Shown: in pieces, positions 36,581-45,470 of the stretch
Layout: every line of letters starts with the position of its first letter
How positions within the stretch are numbered: position 1 is the stretch's first letter
Assembly (NCBI RefSeq): GCF_001881495.1
Contig: NZ_LUKY01000033.1
Span: 372,001 to 436,000, forward strand
Length of the DNA: 64,000 nucleotides
Source of the DNA: Candidatus Rickettsiella isopodorum
GTDB taxonomy: Bacteria; Pseudomonadota; Gammaproteobacteria; Diplorickettsiales; Diplorickettsiaceae
Reading direction: 5' to 3'
Program-made: the position numbers and the translations under genes
The notes under the pieces: model-generated
Database searches by the model: none
The model's input: only the letters and a program-made list of their open reading frames with translations
Told to the model about the DNA's origin: nothing

Positions 36581-37615
36581 ATGAAGAAAAATATTTTTCC
36601 GTTCATATCCGACGTAACTCTCATCGCTGATATCGATCGCTTACTAGAGTTTATTAGACAACCACTCTCTCTAGATAAATTTTTCAAAAAATTTCCCAGT
36701 CCTTTAAACGAAAAATTAAACGAACTAGACTTTGAGTCAGAAAAATTCAAGGACACTGAATATTTTATTATTAAGTTAAGAAATAGTAATCAAATTTATA
36801 AAAAGCTCACTAACAAAGATTTAAATTCATTGGGTATCACTATCACCGATCACACCCAACTCATTAATCCACTTATTGATTGTAAAAAAAACTCCCCAAA
36901 TTTAAAGCTAAAAGACGCATTAACTAATCTTATTATTACAAATGATAATAAAAACAAGCAAATAAGCATCAATGGAACTATTAATAGTACAAAAAACGTT
37001 ACTTTAAACCATCCTGATAATAAAAATAAACAGCTCGAAATAAATATTTTTTTTAAATTTTTAAAAAAACAAATCTTACTACAAAGCAATTTTAAAACAA
37101 TTTCTTTTCCTAACGCTAATTCATTATTAGCTGCTGCAAGAAATGAACTAATCAACTGGTGTTATTCTACTGAAAATATTTTTATTTTTGGAAACAATGC
37201 TGCCTTTTCTAAAAAACATACTGAACTTGATGATTTAATTAATGCGTTAGATTATGATCCTGAAACTAATTATTTAGCTGGAAAACTACGCCTTTTGAAC
37301 AATCACTGTTTGGAAACTTTACTTAACATTTCTAATTTAGATGACCCTTCGGTTGCTGCTAAAAAAATTAGCCAAATAATAGCAAGTTTTCAAAGTGATA
37401 TAAATAAAACTATAAAAAATTTTAAAGAAAACAATCCTTTGAGCTTAAAGCACATTAATATTTTATATAAAATATTAAATACCGTAGCTAGGCTAATGCC
37501 CAACTTGATCATTTCGAAAAATACAAGAATCAGTTTTTTCCAGCAATATACACCACAAAACAGATTATTAGTAAAATTAGAAAAAATCATTCAACCGATT
37601 CAGCCAAATCTTTAA
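36581..37615 (+). CDS. Unrecognised AT-rich protein (344 residues)
   Basis: No family recognised. It is hydrophilic, Asn/Lys/Leu-rich, with no signal peptide or membrane helix and mostly helical character by composition. The coding region is more AT-rich than its neighbours, with poly-A runs. It lies between the def operon and cydAB without conserved partners. ATG at 36581 lacks a clear ribosome-binding site. Lone, AT-rich, soluble, lineage-restricted proteins of this kind are typical candidates for secreted effectors in Legionellales, but no secretion signal can be shown here. Confidence 0.72.
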   Translation: MKKNIFPFISDVTLIADIDRLLEFIRQPLSLDKFFKKFPSPLNEKLNELDFESEKFKDTEYFIIKLRNSNQIYKKLTNKDLNSLGITITDHTQLINPLIDCKKNSPNLKLKDALTNLIITNDNKNKQISINGTINSTKNVTLNHPDNKNKQLEINIFFKFLKKQILLQSNFKTISFPNANSLLAAARNELINWCYSTENIFIFGNNAAFSKKHTELDDLINALDYDPETNYLAGKLRLLNNHCLETLLNISNLDDPSVAAKKISQIIASFQSDINKTIKNFKENNPLSLKHINILYKILNTVARLMPNLIISKNTRISFFQQYTPQNRLLVKLEKIIQPIQPNL

Positions 37616-37631
37616 AAAGATTAATTGAATA

Positions 37632-37739
37632 TTAATGCGGAATAAACCAACGTAATAATTTAGAAACCAGAATAATAGTTGTCACACCGGCTATATATAA
37701 GCCAATAAACCATAGCCATTGTCGTAAGCGTTTTCTCAT
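37632..37739 (-). CDS. Small bd-oxidase subunit, DUF2474/CydX-like (35 residues)
   Basis: Starts 2 bp after the cydB stop with ATG at 37739. The peptide has a basic, Trp-containing N terminus (MRKRLRQWLWFIGLY), a single membrane helix and a short C-terminal tail ending RWFIPH. Position and pattern match the DUF2474 family of tiny proteins encoded after cioAB/cydAB, which probably stabilise the oxidase like CydX does. It is too short for routine gene callers. Confidence 0.75.
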   Translation of the reverse strand: MRKRLRQWLWFIGLYIAGVTTIILVSKLLRWFIPH

Positions 37740-37741
37740 AA

Positions 37742-38734
37742 TCAATAATGAATAGCTGTTTTTACCTTCCCTCTAAAAACATGATATGAATACAGTGTAT
37801 AAATTAATAATATCGGCAATATAATTGCTGCACCAACTAATATAAATTTTAAAGTAGAGGGTGGGGCAGCTGCTTCCCAAACCGGAAGGACATGGGGAAT
37901 AATATAGGGCCAAGCACTAATGCAAAATCCTATATAAGAGAAAACAAACAAACCTATCGTTAAAATAAAAGGTAGTCGTTCTTTTTTCTTATGTAAACAA
38001 GAAAAATTATAAAACACCATCAATATCGTTAAAATAGGCAAAGGAGACAAATAATAAAAATTAGGCAATGAAAACCAACGATGCATAACTTGTGGTTCGA
38101 TTATCGGTGTCCAGATACTTATACTGACTAGGAAAAAAGCAACTACACCTAGTAAAACCTTAGCTGCTTTAAACATTTTTGCTTGTAACTCATTCTCTGT
38201 TTTAATAATTAGCCACGTTGCCCCAAGTAACGCATAGCCGCAAACCACTGCAATCCCGGTAAAGATAGTAAAAGGTGTCAGCCAATGATAAGCCGAATGG
38301 GGTAAAGGAATATGATAACCATACCCTTTTACAAAAGTTCCTAAAATAATGCCTTGAATAAAAGCCGCCAATATTGACCCTGCTGCAAAAGCTATATCCC
38401 AAATAAACCGACTTTTATGCGCTTTAAAGCGAAATTCGAAAGCAACTCCACGAAAAATTAATGCGATCAGTAAAATCATTATTGGCATATATAATGTGGG
38501 TAATAAAATGCCATATGCTATTGGAAAAGCTGCATATAATGCCGCGGCACCAAACACCAACCAAGTTTCATTACCATCCCAAACAGGCACTACGGTGCTC
38601 ATCATAATATCTCTATATTCACTCTGCTTAACCCATGGAAATAAAATGCCTACGCCTAGATCAAAGCCATCCAACAAAACATACATCATGATAATTAAAG
38701 AAATAATCGTAGCCCATGTAAGAATTAAAAACAT
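37742..38734 (-). CDS. cydB: Cytochrome bd-type (cyanide-insensitive) oxidase subunit II
   Basis: Membrane partner of CydA in the quinol oxidase. The 330 residues form about eight to nine helices; the N terminus has YVLLDGFDLGVGILFPW and DGNETWLVFGAAALYAAFP, both typical of subunit II. Starts directly after the cydA stop (0 bp gap). The CIO subtype is assigned from CydA and the DUF2474-like third gene. Confidence 0.94.
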   Translation of the reverse strand: MFLILTWATIISLIIMMYVLLDGFDLGVGILFPWVKQSEYRDIMMSTVVPVWDGNETWLVFGAAALYAAFPIAYGILLPTLYMPIMILLIALIFRGVAFEFRFKAHKSRFIWDIAFAAGSILAAFIQGIILGTFVKGYGYHIPLPHSAYHWLTPFTIFTGIAVVCGYALLGATWLIIKTENELQAKMFKAAKVLLGVVAFFLVSISIWTPIIEPQVMHRWFSLPNFYYLSPLPILTILMVFYNFSCLHKKKERLPFILTIGLFVFSYIGFCISAWPYIIPHVLPVWEAAAPPSTLKFILVGAAIILPILLIYTLYSYHVFRGKVKTAIHY

Positions 38735-40117
38735 TTATTGGCTCTCTGGTGCTAAATATTTAAAGGGAGTTTCTGTTATCACTTCTTCGGCTGATTCACC
38801 TATAGCTGGGACAATCGGCCCCTTGCGAATTAATTTAAAGAGATAAAATAAATAAAAACTAAATATGAACCCATAAACAGTCACTAATAGTGCCAAGGAA
38901 ATAATTACCTGGTGAAGCGGAACTATCGATGCACCCTCGGAAGTAGTGATTAAATTATACACTACCCAAGGTTGTCGGCCGGATTCTGCGGTTACCCAAC
39001 CTGCAATTGTGCTCAAAAAACCCAAAGGAGCTATCATTATACATAAACGATAAAACCTCTCAGAGCTATAAAGTTGCCCGCGCCAACGCTGCCAAAGCGC
39101 ATAAAGTGCAACAAAAAAGAATAAAAAACCTATTCCTACCATTACTCGGAACATCCAAAACGTAGATCCTACTACAGGCCTGTCTGCGCGCGGAACACTT
39201 TTTAAACCTATCAACTTACCATTCCAATGGTGCGTATTAATTAAGCTCGCCAGTTTTGGGATGCTTAGTTCATAATAATTTTTTTCTTGTTTACTATTTG
39301 GTATAGCAAATAACAGTAAGGGGGCACCATTTTGCGTTTGCCAATTACCTTCTATTGCTGCAGTTTTTAGTGGTTGATATTCAAAAACTTTTAAGCCGAC
39401 CATATCACCTAAAAATATTTGCAGCGGAGCTAGCACCATCGCTGCGCCAAAAACAAACGAAAAACAGGGCTTAGCAATATCAAAATGCCTTTTCTTTAAT
39501 AAATACCAGGCTGATACGCCTGCAATTACAAAACAAGTCGTCAGTAATGACGCCATAACCATATGCAGAAAGCGAGGGATAGCTGATGGGTTAAATACTA
39601 CCGCCCACCAGTTATCTACTATATATTTACCAGCATCAATGTGAAAACCAGCAGGGGTCTGCATCCAAGAATTTGCAGACAAAATTCCTAACGCCGAAAA
39701 TAAGGTACCTAAAGTAACAAGCAAGGTAGCTAAATAATGTAATCTTGGACCCACTTTGTCCCAACCAAATAACATTACGCCGAGAAAACCCGCCTCCAGA
39801 AAAAACGCTGAAAGTACTTCATAGACGAATAGTGCACCTATGACCCCTCCTGCCGTACTTATGAAAGGTCCAAAGTTAGTTCCTAGCTCATAAGCCAAAA
39901 CAATACCTGAAACTACACCCATCCCAAACGTAAGAGCAAAAATCTTTGTCCAAAATTGACAAATTCTTAAATAAACAGGATTCCCCGTTTTTAGCCAAAT
40001 CCCTTCCATCACCGATAAAAAAACGGCTAGACCAATATTAAGTGTTGGGAACAAAATATGAAAACCAATCGTAAACCCAAACTGAATCCGAGAAAGCAGT
40101 GTAGTATCGATAATCAT
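38735..40117 (-). CDS. cydA: Cytochrome bd-type (cyanide-insensitive) oxidase subunit I
   Basis: Quinol:oxygen oxidoreductase subunit carrying the haems. The 460 residues contain the haem ligand His in RIQFGFTIGFHILFPTLN (about residue 20), FPTLNIGLA and the GRQPW quinol-site signature. The Q-loop is short compared with E. coli CydA (522 residues), which is the mark of the CioA/short-Q-loop class. This terminal oxidase usually works at low oxygen or in the presence of respiratory inhibitors. Operon cydA-cydB-small subunit. Confidence 0.94.
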   Translation of the reverse strand: MIIDTTLLSRIQFGFTIGFHILFPTLNIGLAVFLSVMEGIWLKTGNPVYLRICQFWTKIFALTFGMGVVSGIVLAYELGTNFGPFISTAGGVIGALFVYEVLSAFFLEAGFLGVMLFGWDKVGPRLHYLATLLVTLGTLFSALGILSANSWMQTPAGFHIDAGKYIVDNWWAVVFNPSAIPRFLHMVMASLLTTCFVIAGVSAWYLLKKRHFDIAKPCFSFVFGAAMVLAPLQIFLGDMVGLKVFEYQPLKTAAIEGNWQTQNGAPLLLFAIPNSKQEKNYYELSIPKLASLINTHHWNGKLIGLKSVPRADRPVVGSTFWMFRVMVGIGFLFFFVALYALWQRWRGQLYSSERFYRLCIMIAPLGFLSTIAGWVTAESGRQPWVVYNLITTSEGASIVPLHQVIISLALLVTVYGFIFSFYLFYLFKLIRKGPIVPAIGESAEEVITETPFKYLAPESQ

Positions 40118-40486
40118 AATGCATTTAAAAATTGAAAAATTGTCACTTAGTATACTCCAATTTCTAAAAAAACGAATCCATTGATTAATTAGCGTATTAA
40201 AAATTTATACGGCAAAAGATTTTAATCAAAAAATAATATTATACGAATTGATTTAAGTTATAATAAAAACCAATTTAGGTTTAGGTTTACACATTGAATC
40301 GTCAATCACTGATAAAATTCAACTTATAAAAAAGATTATAATGAATGGTTGTGAAAATATTTGTGGTCACAGCTCGAAAACTTCTTGGAAAAAATAAATG
40401 TTCTAGCATAGATAGAAACTTGCCTATTTTTCCATTAAAATAACGTGCTGTCCTGAATCTCATAGTCTTTAATAAGGAAGTTGCAC
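40118..40486. other. Intergenic region between divergent cydA and thpR
   Basis: AT-rich region with no gene. On the minus strand a good -10 element TATACT (40154-40149) lies about 32 bp before the cydA start; its -35 is weak. No clear FNR palindrome (TTGAT-N4-ATCAA) was found. Confidence 0.5.
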
Positions 40487-41080
40487 TTGAGTACTCACGA
40501 TCCTTTACGTCTATTTTTTGCTGTTGAACTAAATTCTGAACTACGTCAAGCCTTATCTCAACTTATTGATGAACTTAAACAAGAGCCTTGGGGACACCGA
40601 GTAAGATGGGTACACCCAGAAAATCTACATGTCACCTTACGTTTTTTAGGTACGACTAATCCTGAAAAAATTTCAGAATTAGCTAAACATGCCCATAATG
40701 CAATTAATAAGATCGAACCTTTCCCCCTTCAGTTGCATAATATTCGTTTTTTTCCATCTCCTACTGCTCCGCGCGCCATAGCCGCAGATATCATTCCTAC
40801 TTCGGAACTGTTTGAACTTGCTAATGCATTAGAGGAAGTTGCTTCGAACCTAGGCTTTACTCCGGAAACTAAACCTTATTTACCTCATTTAACTTTAGGT
40901 CGAATTATTCACCATCATACGCCCAATCTACGCGAAGAGTTGAATTTAAATACCAGCCCTATGATAGTCAATGAAATCGTCTTATTTAATAGTAAAAAAA
41001 CTGAATATAGTCAGAATTATACGCCAATTGAATATATTTCGTTGCAAAAATATAAAATAAGCAGTAGTACGGAAGTTTAA
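40487..41080 (+). CDS. thpR: RNA 2',3'-cyclic phosphodiesterase (2'-5' RNA ligase family)
   Basis: 2H phosphoesterase. The two HXTX motifs are HVTL in ENLHVTLRFLG and HLTL in PYLPHLTLGRI. The frame opens at TTG 40481, but TTG at 40487 is better placed relative to AAGGAAG (40475-40481), giving 197 residues. It opens with PLRLFFAVEL, the usual family start. Isolated on the plus strand between cydA (divergent) and tRNA-Ser. Confidence 0.9.
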   Translation: MSTHDPLRLFFAVELNSELRQALSQLIDELKQEPWGHRVRWVHPENLHVTLRFLGTTNPEKISELAKHAHNAINKIEPFPLQLHNIRFFPSPTAPRAIAADIIPTSELFELANALEEVASNLGFTPETKPYLPHLTLGRIIHHHTPNLREELNLNTSPMIVNEIVLFNSKKTEYSQNYTPIEYISLQKYKISSSTEV

Positions 41081-41135
41081 AGTGAAGCAATAAAATTCTA
41101 CTGAAGAAACTAAGCTATTTTATTAAAACAAGCAA

Positions 41136-41227
41136 TGGCGGAGAGGGTGGGATTCGAACCCACGTGGGACTTTAAATCCCCATCCGATTTCGAGTCGGCG
41201 CCATTATGGCCGCTTTGGTACCTCTCC
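41136..41227 (-). tRNA. tRNA-Ser (anticodon CGA)
   Basis: The 92-nt minus-strand sequence has a perfect 7-bp acceptor stem (GGAGAGG/CCTCTCC), discriminator G, encoded CCA (41136-41138), anticodon loop CTCGAAA (anticodon CGA), a long variable arm (GGGGATTTAAAGTCCC) and T-loop GGTTCGAATCC. The long variable arm and CGA identify serine. Confidence 0.95.
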
Positions 41228-41318
41228 AATCAATTTATTCTCGCTTAAATTTTTTTAATTCTTTTTAATCATTAGATTTCAGTAAATCTACCAAACTATA
41301 CAATCATCACAAAGTGAA

Positions 41319-41552
41319 TTAGTTAGTAGGTGGTAGTAAATCGGGTAATTTCGTAGGTCTGCGGCTAGCATGGGGAATAATATATCTTTCTTCCCTAGGA
41401 ATCTGTAAACCCGCTGGGGTTTTCAACAATGGTAACTCTTGACTATACAAATATTGTGAACGTTGTGTTTTTATATATCTATTAACTGAAGAGCAAGCCG
41501 CTAAGTTTACAATAAAAAAAATTAATATTAAATAAAATAGCTTAGTTCGCAT
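41319..41552 (-). CDS. Small lipoprotein resembling only the N-terminal part of BamC
   Basis: A 77-residue lipoprotein: hydrophobic signal with lipobox LAAC (Cys20), then an extended Pro-rich chain. The segment LPLLKTPAGLQIPREERYII followed by LPDLLPP matches in layout the unstructured N-terminal lasso of BamC (ALPLAELHAPAGM..., ending DIRPP, recalled) that binds BamD. The two folded helix-grip domains of BamC (about 340 residues in E. coli) are absent. The gene starts 1 bp after dapA, the classical bamC position, which supports the assignment. Confidence 0.75.
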   Translation of the reverse strand: MRTKLFYLILIFFIVNLAACSSVNRYIKTQRSQYLYSQELPLLKTPAGLQIPREERYIIPHASRRPTKLPDLLPPTN

Positions 41553-41553
41553 C

Positions 41554-42441
41554 TTAGGACAGAGCCTCTAATAAAACGATAATAGGTTTCAAATCTACTT
41601 GATGTTTGGCTGATAATGTTGTCAAGGGTAAACGCAAAGTGGGAAATGAAATTAAACCTCTTTCAGCAGCCAACCATTTAACCGGTATAGGGTTAGTTTC
41701 AATAAATAAATTTTGATATAAAGGATGAAGCTGCCGGTCAATTTTTTCAGCGGCTTCCCAATCTCCTTTTCTGGCTAATTCACAAAGATTATGCATATAC
41801 TGAGGCACAAGATTTGCCGCTACAGAAATAACACCTTTACCACCCATACGCATAATTTCTAAAGCTGTATTATCATCTCCACTATAGACATCGAGGTTTT
41901 TACCACATAATTTTAAAATGCTTTTCGCGCGCTCTGATTGACCCTCTTTTATACCCACTATATTCGGAATACCCGCCAGTTTAGACACTGTTTCAGGCAA
42001 TAAATCGCTTCCCGTACGTTTAGGTATATTATATAGGATCATTGGAATAGGTACTTTATCTGCTATCAAACTATAATGTTGGTAAAGTCCTTCTTGCGTA
42101 GGACAGTTATAATACGGAGTTACTAATAGACAAGCATTTACCCCTATTTCCATAGCTATCTGAGTTTGATCAATGGTTTTTTGCGTAGACTGGGTCCCTG
42201 TACCAGCTATAACTGGGATATGCCGATTGGCATGTCGATTGGTTTGCTCAACGACTGTTTTAATTACATTATTTTGCTCGTCTATACTAAGGGTTGACGC
42301 CTCCCCGGTAGTTCCTATAACAACAATAGCATCCGTACCTTGCGCAATATGCCAGTCAACTAGTTTACGTAAACAAACATAATCTACCGCTCCATTTTGT
42401 CGCATAGGTGTTAATAATGCAACTATACTGCCATGAAACAT
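41554..42441 (-). CDS. dapA: 4-hydroxy-tetrahydrodipicolinate synthase
   Basis: Condenses pyruvate with aspartate semialdehyde in lysine/diaminopimelate synthesis. An open frame reaches 42549, but the ATG at 42441 has AGAGGA 8 bp ahead and opens MFHGSIVALLTPM, the family N terminus, giving 295 residues. Present: GTTGEASTL, the catalytic Tyr in YYNCPTQEGLYQHY, the Schiff-base Lys in GIKEGQSERAKS and YSGDDNTAL. Followed by the BamC-like lipoprotein. Confidence 0.95.
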   Translation of the reverse strand: MFHGSIVALLTPMRQNGAVDYVCLRKLVDWHIAQGTDAIVVIGTTGEASTLSIDEQNNVIKTVVEQTNRHANRHIPVIAGTGTQSTQKTIDQTQIAMEIGVNACLLVTPYYNCPTQEGLYQHYSLIADKVPIPMILYNIPKRTGSDLLPETVSKLAGIPNIVGIKEGQSERAKSILKLCGKNLDVYSGDDNTALEIMRMGGKGVISVAANLVPQYMHNLCELARKGDWEAAEKIDRQLHPLYQNLFIETNPIPVKWLAAERGLISFPTLRLPLTTLSAKHQVDLKPIIVLLEALS

Positions 42442-42896
42442 CTTTGCTTTCCTCTTATTATCAAGATAACAGCCTGCGTACTTTAAAAGGTGATTTTTTA
42501 GTAGTCCGCGAGCAGTATATACGATCGCAAGGTTGGAACAAGCCAACACCGTCTTTTAAAATAAAAAAATCGGGGCTATCCTTTTTAAATTCCTCTTGAA
42601 TATGATGAACCAACTCCGTAGCTTTTATATCAATGATATAAACAAAAATGAAATTTAAAAGCACTTCTTCGAAGTGCATAAGTATAGAGGATACTGACCA
42701 CCTATACTACTGTTGGAACTGGTAGATAAGCAAGTTAGTTCCAGTGTAAGATAGCCTTGAACTACAAGTTGACTTATCTCTCTAAGGATATAGGGTTTCT
42801 TTTATGTAAGATATTTTGGAGAAATATAATATAGGAATGTAACAGGAACATTTTAGAACTATAGAAAATTTTGGACTGTAAGATAGGGTTTAGATT
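42442..42896. other. Structured intergenic region between dapA and amgK
   Basis: No gene seen. It contains a perfect hairpin GCACTTC-TTC-GAAGTGC (42661-42677); on the minus strand this is followed by TTTTAAATTTC, so it resembles a weak terminator pointing leftward. Further right, AGATAAGCAAGTT (from 42724) can pair with AAGTTGACTTATCT (to 42779), and GTAAGAT occurs three times and TAGGGTTT twice before the amgK start. This reads as a structured leader or multi-site regulatory region. Confidence 0.45.
42661..42677 (-). terminator. Hairpin with short T-rich tail
   Basis: A 7-bp perfect stem GCACTTC/GAAGTGC is followed on the minus strand by TTTTAAATTTC. There is no obvious minus-strand transcript to end here, so it may serve an unannotated RNA or be part of a leader. 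Confidence 0.3.
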
Positions 42897-43919
42897 ATGT
42901 CTATTTTTGAGCCTACATCACAATTAACATTACTAAAAAAATGGTTAAAAGAATCTTGTTCGCTACCAAGCTCAAGATTTGAACTACAGCCATTGATTAA
43001 CGACGCAAGCTCGCGTCAATATTTTCGCTTGCGACTAAGTAACTTTAGCCATATAGTCATGGTTGCTCCTCCTGATAAAGAAAATATAATTGCCTTTATT
43101 GCGATTGCAAAGGATTTTTCGCGTCAAGGAATTTATACACCTGAGATACTCGCATATAACCTTGAACAAGGTTTTATGCTGTTAAGTGATCTAGGAAACG
43201 ACTTATACCTGAATATCTTAAATCCTAATACTGTTGATGATTTATATAGTCGAGCTCTTTCGGTTATTTATCAAATTCAGGTTTGCAACCCTAAACTTCC
43301 AGACAATAAATCCTTAGATTTGTTTAATGAAAAATATATACGTTTCGAATTAGGGCTCTTTATTGATTGGTTTCTAAAAAAGCATTTAGAACTAACCATA
43401 ACTCCTGAGATTAACAACATACTTGAAAATACTTTCAAGATACTGATCAATGCTGCTCTTGAGCAACCACAGGTATGTGTGCATCGTGATTATCATTCGC
43501 GTAATTTACTTTTGCTAGAAAACAAAAGTGTAGGAGTTTTAGATTTTCAAGACGCTATTTATGGACCTGTTACCTATGATGCTGCTTCATTATTGCGCGA
43601 TGCTTATGTTGATTGGCCAAAGAATCAAGTCGATCAATGGATTTTAAAATTTTACGATATGATCAATATAAGTCATCAATATACTCAAGAAAAATTTGTT
43701 CGCTGGTTTGATTTCATCAGCCTTCAACGACATTTAAAAATACTTGGTATTTTTTCACGACTTAATTATCGGGATAACAAACCACATTATTTACCCATGA
43801 CTACTCGCTTATTAAATTACATTAATAACACTTGCGAAGATTACGCAGAACTTTTCCATTTTAAAGAACTATTGCAAAACAAGATTCAATCAAAATTGTA
43901 TGAGAAAGAAAAAAAATGA
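42897..43919 (+). CDS. amgK: N-acetylmuramate/N-acetylglucosamine anomeric kinase
   Basis: Phosphorylates C1 of recycled MurNAc/GlcNAc in the AmgK-MurU shortcut of peptidoglycan recycling. The 340 residues have an aminoglycoside-phosphotransferase-like fold: SSRQYFRLRL near the N terminus, the catalytic loop VCVHRDYHSRNLLLLE and the metal-binding VLDFQDAIYGPVTYDAASL. It overlaps murU by 4 bp (ATGA), which fixes the function much more firmly than the kinase fold alone. Confidence 0.92.
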   Translation: MSIFEPTSQLTLLKKWLKESCSLPSSRFELQPLINDASSRQYFRLRLSNFSHIVMVAPPDKENIIAFIAIAKDFSRQGIYTPEILAYNLEQGFMLLSDLGNDLYLNILNPNTVDDLYSRALSVIYQIQVCNPKLPDNKSLDLFNEKYIRFELGLFIDWFLKKHLELTITPEINNILENTFKILINAALEQPQVCVHRDYHSRNLLLLENKSVGVLDFQDAIYGPVTYDAASLLRDAYVDWPKNQVDQWILKFYDMINISHQYTQEKFVRWFDFISLQRHLKILGIFSRLNYRDNKPHYLPMTTRLLNYINNTCEDYAELFHFKELLQNKIQSKLYEKEKK

Positions 43920-44596
43920 AAGCGATGATACTTGCTGCAGGACGTGGTTTGCGTTTGCGACCTTTAACGGATAAAACACCTAAACCATTGATATTAGTTG
44001 CTAACCAACCACTTATTGTGCATCAAGTGTTAAAATTAGCAAAAATTGGCATCAAAGAAATAGTGATTAATGTCTCCTATCAAGCTAAACAAATTATCGA
44101 CACGCTAGGCGATGGTCGCACTTACGGCATCAAAATTGATTACTCTTTTGAACCTACAGCGCTTGAAACAGGAGGAGGGATTTGCCAAGCGTTACCCATT
44201 TTGGGCTCTGATCCATTCATTGTTATAAGTGCTGACATCTGGTCAGATTTTCCCTTAGAATGCCTATTATCTCACTCATTAGATTCATTTGCATTAGCCC
44301 ATCTGATTTTAGTGGATAACCCAAGCTTTCATCCACAAGGTGATTTTCATCTTACTCAAAGTGGTTTATTAAGTTTAGATAATACTTCAAGCAAGTTTAC
44401 ATTTGCTAGCCTTGGAATTTATCATCCAAATTTATTTCGACGTAAATCAGGCGCTTTTCCATTGTCATCCCTACTGTATGAATATATTGCTGAAAAGAAA
44501 ATAACTGGGGAATATTATCAAGGTTTATGGTTTAACATAGGCACGCCTACAGAATTGGAACGTCTTGATGAGCATTTGAAACAAAAAAGTAAATAG
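43916..44596 (+). CDS. murU: N-acetylmuramate-1-phosphate uridylyltransferase
   Basis: Nucleotidyltransferase that makes UDP-MurNAc from MurNAc-1-phosphate. The 226 residues begin with the nucleotide-binding signature MILAAGRGLRLRPLTDKTPK and contain ALETGGGI and VISADIWSD. The pair with amgK bypasses de novo UDP-MurNAc synthesis. Followed 7 bp later by proC. Confidence 0.93.
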   Translation: MKAMILAAGRGLRLRPLTDKTPKPLILVANQPLIVHQVLKLAKIGIKEIVINVSYQAKQIIDTLGDGRTYGIKIDYSFEPTALETGGGICQALPILGSDPFIVISADIWSDFPLECLLSHSLDSFALAHLILVDNPSFHPQGDFHLTQSGLLSLDNTSSKFTFASLGIYHPNLFRRKSGAFPLSSLLYEYIAEKKITGEYYQGLWFNIGTPTELERLDEHLKQKSK

Positions 44597-44603
44597 AGTA
44601 TCT

Positions 44604-45425
44604 ATGCAAAATTCAATTATCAGTTTCATTGGTGCCGGTAACATGGCAATTAGCTTAATTCAAGGATTATTGAAAAAAAACTATCCTGCCAAAAACATAT
44701 GGGCAACGAATACTAATGTAGAACGGCTGAATAAGCTAAAAAACCTAAATATCAACTTAACGACTGACAACCGATACGCAGCACAAATGGCAAACATTGT
44801 TGTTTTAACTGTAAAACCGCAAATATTGAAAAACGTTACTTTGGAAATCGCTGATCTCATTCAAGAAAAAAAACCGTTAGTCATTTCAATTGCTGTGGGT
44901 ATAAATTTAAAAAGCTTAGAACTTTATCTATCAAGCAAGGCCTTACCTGTTATACGTTGTATGCCTAATATCCCTGCTTTAATAGGTTGTGGAGCAACCG
45001 CTTTATTTGCAAATCTGAATTGTTCAATACCTCAAAAAAATGCCGCTGAATCTATCTTTCGTAGTGTGGGAACTGTCGTTTGGCTACCTAAAGAAGAACA
45101 AATCGAGGTAGTCGCTGCTTTATCAGGCAGTGGCCCAGCTTATTTCTTTCTATTCATTGAGGCCTTAGAAGAAGCAGCGGTTGAATTAGGCTTATCTAAA
45201 GAAATTGCTAATTCACTAACCCTACAAACTGCTTTGGGATCTGCTCGAATGGCCATTGAAAGTAAAAAATCTCTGGCTGAATTAAGACACCAGGTCACTT
45301 CGCCAGGTGGCACGACTGAAAGGGCTTTAGAATTTTTAAAAACTTCACATTTACCCGATATTGTGAAAAAAGCTCTTAAAGAAGCTCAAAATCGTGCAGA
45401 AAAGCTATCTAAGGATTTTAAATAA
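44604..45425 (+). CDS. proC: Pyrroline-5-carboxylate reductase
   Basis: Last step of proline synthesis. The 273 residues have the N-terminal Rossmann motif FIGAGNMAISLIQGL, the RCMPNIPALIGCGATAL segment and the C-terminal signature LRHQVTSPGGTTERALEFL. Third gene of amgK-murU-proC. Confidence 0.95.
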   Translation: MQNSIISFIGAGNMAISLIQGLLKKNYPAKNIWATNTNVERLNKLKNLNINLTTDNRYAAQMANIVVLTVKPQILKNVTLEIADLIQEKKPLVISIAVGINLKSLELYLSSKALPVIRCMPNIPALIGCGATALFANLNCSIPQKNAAESIFRSVGTVVWLPKEEQIEVVAALSGSGPAYFFLFIEALEEAAVELGLSKEIANSLTLQTALGSARMAIESKKSLAELRHQVTSPGGTTERALEFLKTSHLPDIVKKALKEAQNRAEKLSKDFK

Positions 45426-45470
45426 ACTCAAATGTAATTTAGAAAAGCTTTCTGCCCAGAGCCATAAACC

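Noticed and set aside
40118-40480. FNR or ArcA site ahead of cydA
   Set aside because: TTGATT and AATCAAA fragments occur, but no spaced palindrome matching either consensus could be found.
42408-42679. Short frames on both strands in the dapA-amgK gap
   Set aside because: They overlap each other and the dapA start region, lack ribosome-binding sites and encode no recognisable domain; the region is better read as regulatory.
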